A stretch of 35,354 bases of DNA from Roseivirga sp. (lineage in GTDB: Bacteria; Bacteroidota; Bacteroidia; Cytophagales; Cyclobacteriaceae), in contig JAJCYM010000004.1 of assembly GCA_029262895.1 (NCBI GenBank), forward strand, positions 1 through 35,354, written 5' to 3'. The translations under genes and the position numbers were made by a program. The notes below the pieces were generated by a model. It was not told the DNA's origin, did no database searches, and saw only the letters and a list, made by a program, of their open reading frames with translations. Every line of letters begins with the position of its first letter. The first letter of the stretch is position 1. Below, piece by piece: positions 1 to 7,990 of the stretch.

Positions 1-989
1 GACCCAAGCGTTTTTCTGATACCCACTTCTTTCCCCCTCTCTATGGCATGAGCGGTATAGAGGTTAATATAATTTATGAGAGCAATCAAAAGGACCAAAA
101 AGGAAATAATCAATAACAACGTCACAGTTTGCTTGTCTCCGTTTTGTTCTAATTCCTGATTTATATGGGACTCCAGGTGTATAGCGGTAACGGGAATGAG
201 GCCAAATTGAACTTTAATATTAGGGTTTGCTGATGGCCTGTATTTGGAGATAAGAGCAGGAAACAACTCTTTCACGGATTCTGACTTTGTTCCTTCGCGA
301 AGTTTAATATAGGTCGTGAAATCAAAAAAGCGCCAATTGGTGTCAAACTCGGCCTCCCAAGGTGCTTCCAGCGTAGAAAGTGAAAGCAAAATTTCACCAT
401 GGAAGTGAGAATCTTTTCTTGGCTCAAAAACCCCTGTAACCAGGTAATCGGCATCGCCATTCACACTTTCAACTCTCAATGTTTTTCCATACGCTGGCTC
501 TTCTCCAAATATTATTGTTGCCATATTTGAAGAGATCACCACCTTATTCACTTCTTCCAGGCAACTTTCTTGATCACCCTGAATTAGCGGAAATGAAAAA
601 ACCTTGAAGAATGAGTTCTCTGTATATTGAATTTCTTTTGTTCTTAAGACTTTATCTCCATAGCGAATAATTCCTCCCCCATCGTAACCAGGGACGATAC
701 GTACCGCACTTTCAACATGTGGAAGTTCAGCCACAAGGGTAGGTCCCACACCTCCATATACCGCAGCACCTACGTAAGTAGGTTTTCCCTCGGGAGTGTA
801 TTCAAGGTTAAGTCGATAAATATCTTCTGCGCGATCGTGAAATTTATCAAAGCTAAGTTCGGAGGAAGCATAATTATACATCAGCAGAAAGGCGGCCAAA
901 CCTATTGCCAGACCGGATATATTCAATAAGTAAAAGCTCGGCTTACGCTTAAGCTGCCTCCAGATGGTTATTACAAAATTTTTAAGCAT
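1..989 (-). CDS. ABC-type transporter permease, MacB/FtsX-like (partial, C-terminus off window)
   Basis: Translating the minus strand from the ATG at 987-989 gives an open frame of 329 codons to the window edge. The product begins MLKNFVITIWRQLKRKPSFY, followed by a first membrane helix (about residues 22-42, LLNISGLAIGLAAFLLMY). A large periplasmic domain of the MacB-PCD type follows (about 45-290), then a second membrane helix (LLLIISFLVLLIALINYINL). The frame reaches the conserved cytoplasmic motif EVGIRKTLG that follows the second helix in FtsX-like permeases. In the family, such proteins couple to a MacB-like ATPase and drive export or lipoprotein/efflux processes by mechanotransmission; many Bacteroidota members are about 780-800 residues with two such modules, so more than half of the gene may be missing. 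The substrate cannot be told. Confidence 0.9.
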   Translation of the reverse strand, partial: MLKNFVITIWRQLKRKPSFYLLNISGLAIGLAAFLLMYNYASSELSFDKFHDRAEDIYRLNLEYTPEGKPTYVGAAVYGGVGPTLVAELPHVESAVRIVPGYDGGGIIRYGDKVLRTKEIQYTENSFFKVFSFPLIQGDQESCLEEVNKVVISSNMATIIFGEEPAYGKTLRVESVNGDADYLVTGVFEPRKDSHFHGEILLSLSTLEAPWEAEFDTNWRFFDFTTYIKLREGTKSESVKELFPALISKYRPSANPNIKVQFGLIPVTAIHLESHINQELEQNGDKQTVTLLLIISFLVLLIALINYINLYTAHAIERGKEVGIRKTLG

Positions 990-1140
990 ATAGATTTTTT
1001 TAGTGCTGACAGTACATGATACCCCTTCCCCACTCACCACCAAACAATCTTAATTAACCCCTGTTACAGATTAATTAAATCACCAGAAAAAAGACCCAAA
1101 ACAGTATTCAAAGGAGGTTTTATTCATAGCCAGACTTGCT

Positions 1141-1148
1141 TATATTTG
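1141..1148 (+). promoter_or_regulatory. candidate Bacteroidota -7 element for the IF2-N-like gene
   Basis: TATATTTG matches TAnnTTTG and ends 25 bp before the ATG at 1174, which would give a leader of roughly 18 bases. The expected upstream TTG about 19 bp away is only a T-run (1118-1121), so the match is partial. Confidence 0.4.
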
Positions 1149-1173
1149 TCGTTCAACCCGAACCGAATCTAAT

Positions 1174-2082
1174 ATGCGTCTCCGTCAATTGGCCAGAAAG
1201 CTGGAAGTGAAACCCGAAGTAATAATAGGCCTGCTATCTGAATCCGGACACGAATTAGCCAACGAAGCCAATGGTAAGTTAACAGCCGAACAAGTGGTTA
1301 TCGTTAACGAACATTTCGCAGACACGGATGAGTTAAATCAACCCCAGGAACCGGTTGCTGAAAGCCCTATTGAAACTGAGCCTGAGAAGATTATTGAACC
1401 ACAGGCTACGTCCGAACCAGAAATTGATGAACCTCAAACAATCTTTGGATCAGAAGAAGTCACAGAATTAGAGGTGCCTATGGGGCCTCCGGCAGATGTA
1501 ACGCATCAGGTTTCGGAGGCACTTATTGAAGAAGAGAAACCGATAGAAACTATAACGCCCACCGGCAGATTATTCAAGGCCATTGAAGACGAAGAAGATG
1601 ACCCTAACATAGAAGTCATTAAGGCCCCGAAGATTGAATTGGAAGGCTTGAAAGTCATTGGCAAAATAGACCTGCCTGAACCCAAACCCAAGCCGGAAAA
1701 AGTTGTGGAAGAGGCTCCTAAAAAAGAGGAAAGACGAAAGCCCAGAGAAAATCGCGCAGCGAATAGAAATGGCAGAGGCAGGCATCAGAAATCAGGGAAT
1801 GGAAATTCTATTGAGGAAGAAAGGAAGAGACAAGAACGTATCGCCCAAAGAAGAAAGCGGGACGAATTGGCAAGAATCAAAAAGAAAAAGGAAGCGCATT
1901 ACAAACAAAAACTTAAGTCCAGACCTGTAGCTCAAAAACCAAAAAAAGCCCCTATCCAACCTGAAAGAGTTAAGACAGAAGCTCCCGTTGTTTATCAGAA
2001 CAAACCAAGTGTTCAAGCGACTAAGAAAGGTCCACTAAAGAGGTTTTGGAGTTGGTTGAATGGAGATTACGATAAGTTTTGA
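1174..2082 (+). CDS. IF2-N-domain-like, highly charged protein of unknown function
   Basis: The 302-residue product starts MRLRQLARKLEVKPEVIIGL. This resembles the small IF2_N helical domain found at the start of translation initiation factor IF-2: a paired-helix unit of about 45 residues (LARKL.V....I..LLSESGHE) with the pattern 'LTAEQVVIVNEHF' at its end. Residues about 50-160 are acidic and rich in Glu, Pro and Thr. Residues about 180-280 are very basic and Lys/Arg/Gln-rich (RKPRENRA, RKRQERIAQRRKRDEL, RIKKKKEAHYKQ), likely disordered or helical and suited to bind RNA. The tail ends FWSWLNGDYDKF. No GTPase domain follows, so this is not IF-2. The next gene is a murein peptidase 108 bp downstream, with no obvious link. 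A role near the ribosome or RNA is inference only. Confidence 0.75.
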   Translation: MRLRQLARKLEVKPEVIIGLLSESGHELANEANGKLTAEQVVIVNEHFADTDELNQPQEPVAESPIETEPEKIIEPQATSEPEIDEPQTIFGSEEVTELEVPMGPPADVTHQVSEALIEEEKPIETITPTGRLFKAIEDEEDDPNIEVIKAPKIELEGLKVIGKIDLPEPKPKPEKVVEEAPKKEERRKPRENRAANRNGRGRHQKSGNGNSIEEERKRQERIAQRRKRDELARIKKKKEAHYKQKLKSRPVAQKPKKAPIQPERVKTEAPVVYQNKPSVQATKKGPLKRFWSWLNGDYDKF

Positions 2083-2190
2083 GCTTTAGCTCCCCGGCAT
2101 CCTCGTTTCAAGTCCAACAGCACTTTTTTGAGCGCCCATATCTTTTACCTAAAAAATCCGTTACCTGTTTTAATCAAGATATTTGGGTCA

Positions 2191-3549
2191 ATGAATAAAC
2201 GCAACGCCACTTACCTTATCGCTGCGATCTTTTTCTGTTCAATATTTTATTCCTGCAAAGAGGAGAAAGTTCCAAAGGCTTTTTACCCAAGGAATGATCA
2301 CGAAGCTTATGAACATTCGCTTGAAGAAGCACAATTACTAGCCACCGCTCTCGGAAATGAATGGCAGCAATCTGCCAAAAACAGCCTTAACAATCCTATT
2401 AATATTGAAGCACCCTACCAGGAGGCCTTTTATATGGACCCAAATCAGGCTGAAGCACTAGGCTATAGATTCTCTGCCAAGCGAGGTCAAAAAATTCAAA
2501 TCAGTGTAACTCAAGAATCGGATGAGCCGTCTTTGCTGTTCATTGATTTATATCGTGTACTAGAGGCTGATCAATTCAGGCATGTGGCGACAGCCGACAA
2601 ACAGGAGTTGCTTTTAGGCTTTGAACCCAGAAACGATGCAGAATACGTTCTTCGCTTTCAGCCGGAATTGTTGCGTGGCGGCAAATTCAAAGTCACCATA
2701 GAAAATGTCCCTACCCTTAGCTTTCCGGTGGCTGGCAAGAATGCCAGAGCCATCGGCAGCGTTTGGGGCGATGTACGTGATGGAGGAAGAAGAAGTCATG
2801 AGGGTGTAGATATCTTTGCCAAGAGAGGCACACCTGTTTTGGCTCCAACCAAAGGCTATGTGCGCTTTGTTGGTAAAAGAGGCATCGGAGGTAATGTGGT
2901 TTGGCTTTATGATTCCCAACGAGGCCAAAGTCTTTATTTCGCTCATCTCAATACCCTAATAGCGAAACAAGGCACGTATGTAGAGCCCGGTGATACGCTT
3001 GGCACGGTAGGCAATACAGGCAACGCTCGAACCACTCCCCCACATTTACACTTTGGAGTCTATAAGAATGGGGCGGTGAACCCATTTCATTATTTGCAGG
3101 ATCCTCCGGCTAAGGTAAGGCAAGTCGGTAGCCAATACGAGTTCTTAGGGCAGTATGCCCGACTAACCAGAAATACACAGCTACGTGAGAGCCTGGACAA
3201 AAAGAAGTATTCCTCTTCCCTATCTAAAGATGAGGTGATGAAGGTGGTGGCCATGAACAGCAATAACTACCGTGTTCAACTGCCCGATGGTGAATATGGC
3301 TATATACCGAAAAACCGCCTTGTACTCACCGATAAACCTCTGGAAATGCTTTCCGTGCAGGTTGAAGGAGATTTACTCAAACGTCCTGACGAGGCTACTT
3401 ACGGACTCTTTATTGATCAGGGTGAACAGCTAGCGGTGCTTGGCAAGCATAAGGACTATTGGTTCGTTAAAAACAGCATTGGAGAAACTGGCTGGATTAC
3501 GGACGAACAAAAAACTGCAAGAAGACCCTTGAAGGCAGACCCTGACTAG
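2191..3549 (+). CDS. M23 (LytM-type) peptidase, predicted lipoprotein, with C-terminal SH3-like domains
   Basis: I chose the ATG at 2191 rather than 2128 because the product then begins MNKRNATYLIAAIFFCSIF with a lipobox-like YSC, giving an acylated Cys at residue 22 (452 residues in all). The peptidase domain lies at about residues 175-305. It shows SHEGVD (zinc ligands His203 and Asp207), YFAHL, and the HLHFG motif (His285/His287), so the metal and catalytic residues of LytM enzymes are all present. Two SH3-like segments follow: about 315-380, with YGYIPKNRLV, and 383-445, with GETGWI. The family cleaves peptide cross-links in peptidoglycan. This one would sit in the periplasm, anchored to a membrane. 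Intact motifs suggest an active enzyme and not an EnvC-type activator. Confidence 0.93.
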   Translation: MNKRNATYLIAAIFFCSIFYSCKEEKVPKAFYPRNDHEAYEHSLEEAQLLATALGNEWQQSAKNSLNNPINIEAPYQEAFYMDPNQAEALGYRFSAKRGQKIQISVTQESDEPSLLFIDLYRVLEADQFRHVATADKQELLLGFEPRNDAEYVLRFQPELLRGGKFKVTIENVPTLSFPVAGKNARAIGSVWGDVRDGGRRSHEGVDIFAKRGTPVLAPTKGYVRFVGKRGIGGNVVWLYDSQRGQSLYFAHLNTLIAKQGTYVEPGDTLGTVGNTGNARTTPPHLHFGVYKNGAVNPFHYLQDPPAKVRQVGSQYEFLGQYARLTRNTQLRESLDKKKYSSSLSKDEVMKVVAMNSNNYRVQLPDGEYGYIPKNRLVLTDKPLEMLSVQVEGDLLKRPDEATYGLFIDQGEQLAVLGKHKDYWFVKNSIGETGWITDEQKTARRPLKADPD

Positions 3550-3570
3550 CCCCTTATAAAAACAGCCCGT

Positions 3571-3600
3571 ACGCTTGCGCTGAAGCTACAGCGTAAGCGT
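3571..3600. terminator. hairpin after the M23 peptidase gene
   Basis: ACGCTTGCGCTG (3571-3582) pairs with CAGCGTAAGCGT (3589-3600) around a 6-base loop, with one G-U pair. It lies 21 bases past the stop. No long T-run follows, so it is either a weak terminator or an mRNA 3' stabilising hairpin. Confidence 0.55.
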
Positions 3601-3627
3601 AAGGCCTTTACTCGTAGACCCTGATTA

Positions 3628-3786
3628 ATACCAAATCAAGTATAACATGACCCATATAAATCATTTCTTACCGCTTGCTCTTCGTTGAGAAAATCGGCCA
3701 TAGCGATGCTATGCCCTTATTTCTCGCCTTAATCAAACGATAATAATTTAATTTCTATTAAGGACATCTCATAATTGAATTGGTAT
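3628..3786. mobile_element. MITE-like palindromic element, 159 bp
   Basis: The ends are inverted repeats of about 25 bp with 20 matches: the left begins ATACCAAATCAAG and the right, read inward on the other strand, begins ATACCAATTCAAT. Inside, GAGAAA (3687-3692) pairs with TTTCTC (3720-3725), and CATAGC (3699-3704) pairs perfectly with GCTATG (3708-3713). Both the terminal repeats and the central hairpin are centred at about 3706-3707, so the element is one long imperfect palindrome. It has no coding capacity and I see no clear target-site duplication. It looks like a non-autonomous transposable element or a large REP-like unit. It abuts the 3' end of the minus-strand gene at 3791. Confidence 0.6.
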
Positions 3787-3790
3787 GAGA

Positions 3791-4138
3791 CTAGTTATAA
3801 AACTTCTCGTTTACAATAAAATCTCCCTCCCATTGCTGCACACCAACTTGCTCCATTTGCACGCGGTTGCCGTCCTGAAAAGTAACGTCCATGGTGCTTT
3901 GGTGAAAAACAACACCAGTCTGCTCATCTGAGACTATGTTCAATACTTCCATTCCGTGCACCTCTTTGATCATATTCACAAACTGCACTTCATATTCTCT
4001 GGCCGCAACCTTGCCCTCACGGGTTCCATTGGAATCAGTCATTACTACATTCTCACCGTAGTACTGGTCAAAGGCGTCCAATAGTTTGCCTTGCATCATT
4101 TGATTGTAGATGTCCTGTGTTCTTTCTGCGTATGTCAT
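3791..4138 (-). CDS. SnoaL/NTF2-fold small protein
   Basis: The 115-residue product starts MTYAERTQDIYNQMMQGK. It has the helix-helix-strand layout of NTF2-like proteins: LLDAFDQYYGENVVMTDSNG followed by a strand-rich half (TGVVFHQSTMDVTFQDG, WEGDFIVNEKFYN). Members of this fold include SnoaL-type cyclases, ketosteroid isomerases and many uncharacterised ligand-binding proteins. There is no signal peptide, so it is probably cytoplasmic. It lies downstream of another NTF2-like gene (4211-4630) on the same strand, with a 72-bp gap that contains a long palindrome. Its stop lies right beside the MITE-like element. The substrate is unknown. Confidence 0.85.
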   Translation of the reverse strand: MTYAERTQDIYNQMMQGKLLDAFDQYYGENVVMTDSNGTREGKVAAREYEVQFVNMIKEVHGMEVLNIVSDEQTGVVFHQSTMDVTFQDGNRVQMEQVGVQQWEGDFIVNEKFYN

Positions 4139-4154
4139 TTTTTATTGATTAAAA

Positions 4155-4180
4155 TTAATATATGTATATACATGTATTAA
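4155..4180. promoter_or_regulatory. 26-bp palindrome, candidate operator
   Basis: The sequence from TTAATA to TATTAA is self-complementary at 12 of 13 positions (one T-G pair), centred on 4167/4168 with the core ATGTATATACAT. It sits 16 bp upstream of the ATG of the NTF2-like gene at 4138, where a repressor could act. It could also simply be AT-rich hairpin DNA. Confidence 0.45.
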
Positions 4181-4210
4181 ACACATTGACATGAAAATAG
4201 TTCACCATCA

Positions 4211-4630
4211 CTACATAAATCCTAATTGTTTCATCACCGTAACTCGATCAAAGACCTGCGTATGTCCACTGATAAGACCATCAGTGAAATGATAAATGGT
4301 CTGACCGTTCGCCTTTATGCTCCTATTTGTAGCCGGAAAGCCACCAATCTCCCCATCGTTTGTACCTGTGAGTATCCATGTGATGGACACATGCCCTTCC
4401 TCTTCTATTGCAGACATGATTTCGAAATTCATATCAGAAAAAGAATCGAAAGAAAATTTAAGCCGTATGGCAAATTCCTTATGATTTAGTGTTGCTCCTT
4501 CCCAAGGGTCAGAAGTGTCTAGGTGAATGGTATACTCAGGGTGTATATAGGTAACAATCTTATCGAAGCCCTGCTTATTCCATACCTGATCCATAAATTC
4601 CCGCAGGAATTCTGCTTTGTTTTTTATCAT
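4211..4630 (-). CDS. SnoaL-like polyketide cyclase/ester cyclase family protein
   Basis: The 139-residue product has the SnoaL-type NTF2 fold: an N-terminal helix pair (FLREFMDQVWNKQGFDKIVTY), the IHPEYTIHLDTSDPW segment, a helix (FAIRLKFSFDSFSDMNFEIM), and then the strands HVSITWILTGTNDGE, KANGQTIYHFTDGLISGHTQVF and DRVTVMKQLG. The family includes ester cyclases of polyketide pathways, but most single-copy members in non-producers are uncharacterised. It shares strand and fold with the gene at 3791-4138, and the two may form a small transcription unit interrupted by a possible operator. No signal peptide is seen. Confidence 0.85.
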   Translation of the reverse strand: MIKNKAEFLREFMDQVWNKQGFDKIVTYIHPEYTIHLDTSDPWEGATLNHKEFAIRLKFSFDSFSDMNFEIMSAIEEEGHVSITWILTGTNDGEIGGFPATNRSIKANGQTIYHFTDGLISGHTQVFDRVTVMKQLGFM

Positions 4631-4742
4631 AAGATATAACGATGTAATAGTTTAGTTGCCCTTAAATAAAGGACTTTGTACTTGATATACTTGGCAATCT
4701 TTCAAAGTACCAATCGATTCAAAGAATTGTGGATTAAAATAG

Positions 4743-6824
4743 TTAGTAACAATCGTTCCCTTTCAGAATCCCTTCTAATTCAGCGAATTTATTTACAAAA
4801 TCGCTGAAATATTGATCTACACCTGAATAACTTGAAGCTATACCTGAAACTATCCCTGAAAAAAGTGTCTTTGCCAATTTTCCATCTCTTTGGGCTTCAG
4901 TAGTGCTCAATTGAGCAGTTGCTGCTTGATAATAAGGGCTAAGATTATCCACACTGCTCCGATACTTGTTGAAAAGGCGTTGGGTTTCCTCTAAGACATC
5001 AAAGGCCCAGATTTCACCTTTATAACAGACTGGAGAGCCTATCGCAATGGCAATTTCAGTCCACATTTCATCAATAGTAGATGAAATTTTATACTCCCCA
5101 TCTGTGTGTTTAGAGTGATTCCTATAGATACACTCGTTAAGGACGCTAGCCTTGCTTATTGTAGTACCGCAGCTACGTGCATAAAACCCAAATCTTTCAC
5201 CGAAGCCAGCGTATGCATTACTTTGCTGTACTTGTTTAAATGAGGCAAGACCTGAAGCGATATAATCCTCTAACGAACCTTTGGCTGGATCATATTTGAA
5301 TCTACTTACTACAATTTTTTTCGGTTGGCCCTTAAGAGGTCCCTTTTTAACTCCATCTATGTAGAAGCCACTACCCTTAATCTTTCCGCCCTCAGAGTAG
5401 AGCGTTCCATTGCCATGCGGCAAGCTTCCTCCAACTCCCCCGAGATAGTAACTACCGCTATGATAAGTGATTTTACCTTTGTCTGATACACCGTATCCAT
5501 TTTCAAATTGTCCCTCGTATCGCTGCATGGAAAAATCATAGGTATATACAAGAACACCAAAACCGTGAGGTAAACCATCCTTCAATTCTCCATTATAAAA
5601 ACCCTGTTGAGTCAGTACCATACCCTTTTCTGAACAGTCATCAGAAATACAGATTGGTTTATCCAGCTTCGCATTGCCATTGAATCTACCATTTTCAAAA
5701 CGGTTGCCATAGATACGCTTTCTTGGGCCATAATCAGTCGGTATATCGGGGCCTGCCAGAGTTCCAAAGCCATGAGGCAGACCATTTTTCATTTCACCGA
5801 TATAACTATAACCTCCTGTGTATTCCACCAAAGCTGGGCTATCTGGAGTTTCACCACCAACCTTAACAATTTTATTGACCCTCATGAGAATCGGTTTAAA
5901 TTCTGAGCTGCATTCAATTCCTTCAACTACAATCTTGGTCAACTCCTCGTCTTCGAAATAAAATTTAATTGGTCCCCCAGCTGTGGTCACCATATACACA
6001 CCTTCCTCCGCTTCCCATGGATATTCAAAGCCATATTTATACATCAGCGATTCTTGAGAAGCATATTTAGTTAGCCCTAATGGCAATTCTATATCTGTAT
6101 TCTGAACATCGATGGTGATCTTGTCCTGTCTAAATTTATCTTCTTTTACCTCGACAGTCACTCCTTTTAAGTTTCCTAATTTCCCAATATTGCAAACAGT
6201 GCAATCACCAGTTTCACAACCAATTAGCATATTGGTAGTATGCCAGCCTACGGGGTTATAGTTAATGGCCTCGTCCTTTGAATACTCAATCAAGTTCAAT
6301 TGAATCGCGGAAACCATTAATGCACCATCTGCATTTCTTTTGTACTGAATAGATCCGTTCCAACAATCCGAAAAATTACCTCGTTCAGCCGTTATTGCAC
6401 GGTCATATCCTATGGATACATCAATCCCATTGTACTTTTTCTTCACCTTTACATACTTCGTGGGATTTTTTGCCCTGAGCGATTTATAGTCTTTTGGATA
6501 ACCCAGTGTACCTAGTACCTTATCGATTGCTTCTTTGCCATCAACTCGCACACGGGTGACTAACTCTCGGTTATCCGTTCCCTTTTCATAACGATTCTTG
6601 TCAATTTGAGCAGTGAAGTAAACAAAAGCAGGATTGTCGATTGCCGGGCCGTTCTCTTTATAGGTCCAGCCCCCATTATTTTTAATATACTCCGCCACAT
6701 TAGGTTCTAGTGGATCTGTTGCAAGAATATAGACCAAGCAAGAAAGGTCTTCGCATTCATCGTTCTGGGCAAATGCAGGACATAGCAGGATTAGGAAAGA
6801 AAATAAGGTTAGGGCTAATCTCAT
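4743..6824 (-). CDS. secreted MORN-repeat protein
   Basis: The 693-residue product starts with a signal peptide (MRLALTLFSFLILLCPAFAQ, cleavage near residue 20). Residues 21-330 form a Cys-containing region without a recognised domain (CETGDCTVC at about 203-211). Residues about 335-500 carry five or so MORN-like repeats, with cores such as YIGEMKNGLPHGFGTL, YNGELKDGLPHGFGVL, YEGQFENG and LGGVGGSLPHGNGTLY. The last 190 residues are helical and contain a few Cys. MORN repeats form elongated beta-hairpin arrays that bind lipids or proteins. With a signal peptide, this protein would act in the periplasm or outside the cell. The start lies 30 bp after the xdhC stop on the same strand, so it may be read through from xdhC, but there is no functional link I can see. 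Confidence 0.85.
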   Translation of the reverse strand: MRLALTLFSFLILLCPAFAQNDECEDLSCLVYILATDPLEPNVAEYIKNNGGWTYKENGPAIDNPAFVYFTAQIDKNRYEKGTDNRELVTRVRVDGKEAIDKVLGTLGYPKDYKSLRAKNPTKYVKVKKKYNGIDVSIGYDRAITAERGNFSDCWNGSIQYKRNADGALMVSAIQLNLIEYSKDEAINYNPVGWHTTNMLIGCETGDCTVCNIGKLGNLKGVTVEVKEDKFRQDKITIDVQNTDIELPLGLTKYASQESLMYKYGFEYPWEAEEGVYMVTTAGGPIKFYFEDEELTKIVVEGIECSSEFKPILMRVNKIVKVGGETPDSPALVEYTGGYSYIGEMKNGLPHGFGTLAGPDIPTDYGPRKRIYGNRFENGRFNGNAKLDKPICISDDCSEKGMVLTQQGFYNGELKDGLPHGFGVLVYTYDFSMQRYEGQFENGYGVSDKGKITYHSGSYYLGGVGGSLPHGNGTLYSEGGKIKGSGFYIDGVKKGPLKGQPKKIVVSRFKYDPAKGSLEDYIASGLASFKQVQQSNAYAGFGERFGFYARSCGTTISKASVLNECIYRNHSKHTDGEYKISSTIDEMWTEIAIAIGSPVCYKGEIWAFDVLEETQRLFNKYRSSVDNLSPYYQAATAQLSTTEAQRDGKLAKTLFSGIVSGIASSYSGVDQYFSDFVNKFAELEGILKGNDCY

Positions 6825-6854
6825 GATATCACCGAGGTTTCGCTAGTCAATATA

Positions 6855-7850
6855 CTAATTATCAACATTCTTGTATTTGACAGCCTCCGCCATAATGCTC
6901 AATGCAATCTCTCCTGCTGATTGAGAGCCGATATCTACCCCAATTGGTGACTGAATGCGCGCAATCTCCTCTTCATTAAAGCCGTAATTCTCAAGCCTTG
7001 TTATACGCTTAGCATGAGTCTTTCTGCTGCCCAGCGCACCGATATACCTGACAGGTTTTCTAAGCACAATCTTCAACGCTTCATCATCAATCTTAGGATC
7101 ATGCGAGAGAATAACGATGTAAGTGTCTTGATCCAGCACCATGTCAGGTAGCACCTCCTGTGGCCAATCCGCGAGAATAGATGATGGATCAACCTTATAA
7201 CCCGTCTTCTTAGCAAAAGTGTCTCTTGGATCTATAACAATGGTTTCAAAACCAAACAAGCTGGCCAACTCGATTAATTCAACAGAGATATGAGCCGAGC
7301 CGATTAGGATCATTTTGGCCTTGATAGGAAATACCTGAACAAAGTATCCTTCGCCTTCATATTCAACCTTGCCATTCATTCGCTTTGAAAGTAAGGTCCT
7401 CGCCTGTTCTTCAATGGGGCTACCCTCATTCAAAAGATATGTGCTTCCATTGCTTAAAGATTGAATGAGCGCAGTACTCCTATTCTCTAAAATATGAGCA
7501 TCAAGTTTCTTCCATATTTCCTTGCCGCTCCCATCACCTCCGAAAAATGGGGTAATCAACACTTCTATCGCACCACCACAGCTTAAGCCAATTTCCCAGG
7601 CCTCTTCATCCGCCACACCAAAATTGACGATCTCTGGCACACCACTCTCTAATACTTTTAGGGCTTTGGCTACAGCCGCATTTTCTACACAGCCGCCACT
7701 TACTGAGCCATACATCTCGCCCGTCTCTGTTACCAATAGTGAAGACCCGACTGGTCTGGGAGAAGAGCGCCAGGTATTGATCACCGTACATACCGCAAAG
7801 CGGGTACCTTTTTGAGACAATTCACGTATTTGGTCTATGACATCAAGCAT
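6855..7850 (-). CDS. xdhC: XdhC/CoxI-family protein, molybdenum-enzyme maturation
   Basis: The 331-residue product has the two expected domains. The N-terminal XdhC/CoxI domain carries SGGCVE (residues 51-56) and GLSCGG (88-93). A Rossmann-like C-terminal domain begins MILIGSAHISVELIELASLF (about 180-200) and includes YIGALGSRKTHAKR and IGVDIGSQSAGEIALSIMAEAV. Family members bind the molybdenum cofactor, help insert the sulfurated form into xanthine dehydrogenase-type enzymes, and act in the cytoplasm. It is divergent from moaA, moeA and moaC, which fits cofactor biology. The target enzyme (XdhA/B-like) is not in this window. The Rossmann glycine motif is GSAHIS instead of the more usual GAGHVA, a mild deviation. 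Confidence 0.92.
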   Translation of the reverse strand: MLDVIDQIRELSQKGTRFAVCTVINTWRSSPRPVGSSLLVTETGEMYGSVSGGCVENAAVAKALKVLESGVPEIVNFGVADEEAWEIGLSCGGAIEVLITPFFGGDGSGKEIWKKLDAHILENRSTALIQSLSNGSTYLLNEGSPIEEQARTLLSKRMNGKVEYEGEGYFVQVFPIKAKMILIGSAHISVELIELASLFGFETIVIDPRDTFAKKTGYKVDPSSILADWPQEVLPDMVLDQDTYIVILSHDPKIDDEALKIVLRKPVRYIGALGSRKTHAKRITRLENYGFNEEEIARIQSPIGVDIGSQSAGEIALSIMAEAVKYKNVDN

Positions 7851-7904
7851 TTCGGCAATGTTGTAAGGATTAAAGTCTAAACTGTTTTAATTTGCCCTTC
7901 TCAA

Positions 7905-7967
7905 GTCACCCCGAATTTATTTCAGGGTCTCTTTGTTAGAAAGATGCTGAAATAAATTCAGCATGAC
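7905..7967. repeat. REP-like hairpin repeat, copy 1
   Basis: Two 21-bp arms match 18 of 21: GTCACCCCGAATTTATTTCAG on the left and CTGAAATAAATTCAGCATGAC on the right, with a 21-base centre. It occupies the divergent gap between xdhC and moaA. A second copy with different loop bases lies at 10747-10807. Confidence 0.75.
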
Positions 7968-7990
7968 AAGACGGTATAAAAGTAAAAATC

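Noticed and set aside
2128-2190. Upstream start for the M23 gene
   Set aside because: It would bury the lipoprotein signal behind 21 extra residues; the ATG at 2191 gives a standard signal and lipobox.
2184-2191. TAnnTTTG promoter directly before the M23 start
   Set aside because: GATATTTG near 2178-2185 is one base off and would leave almost no leader; not supported.
2614-2946. 110-codon minus-strand frame inside the M23 gene
   Set aside because: It is opposite the peptidase core; the plus-strand gene has full catalytic motifs.
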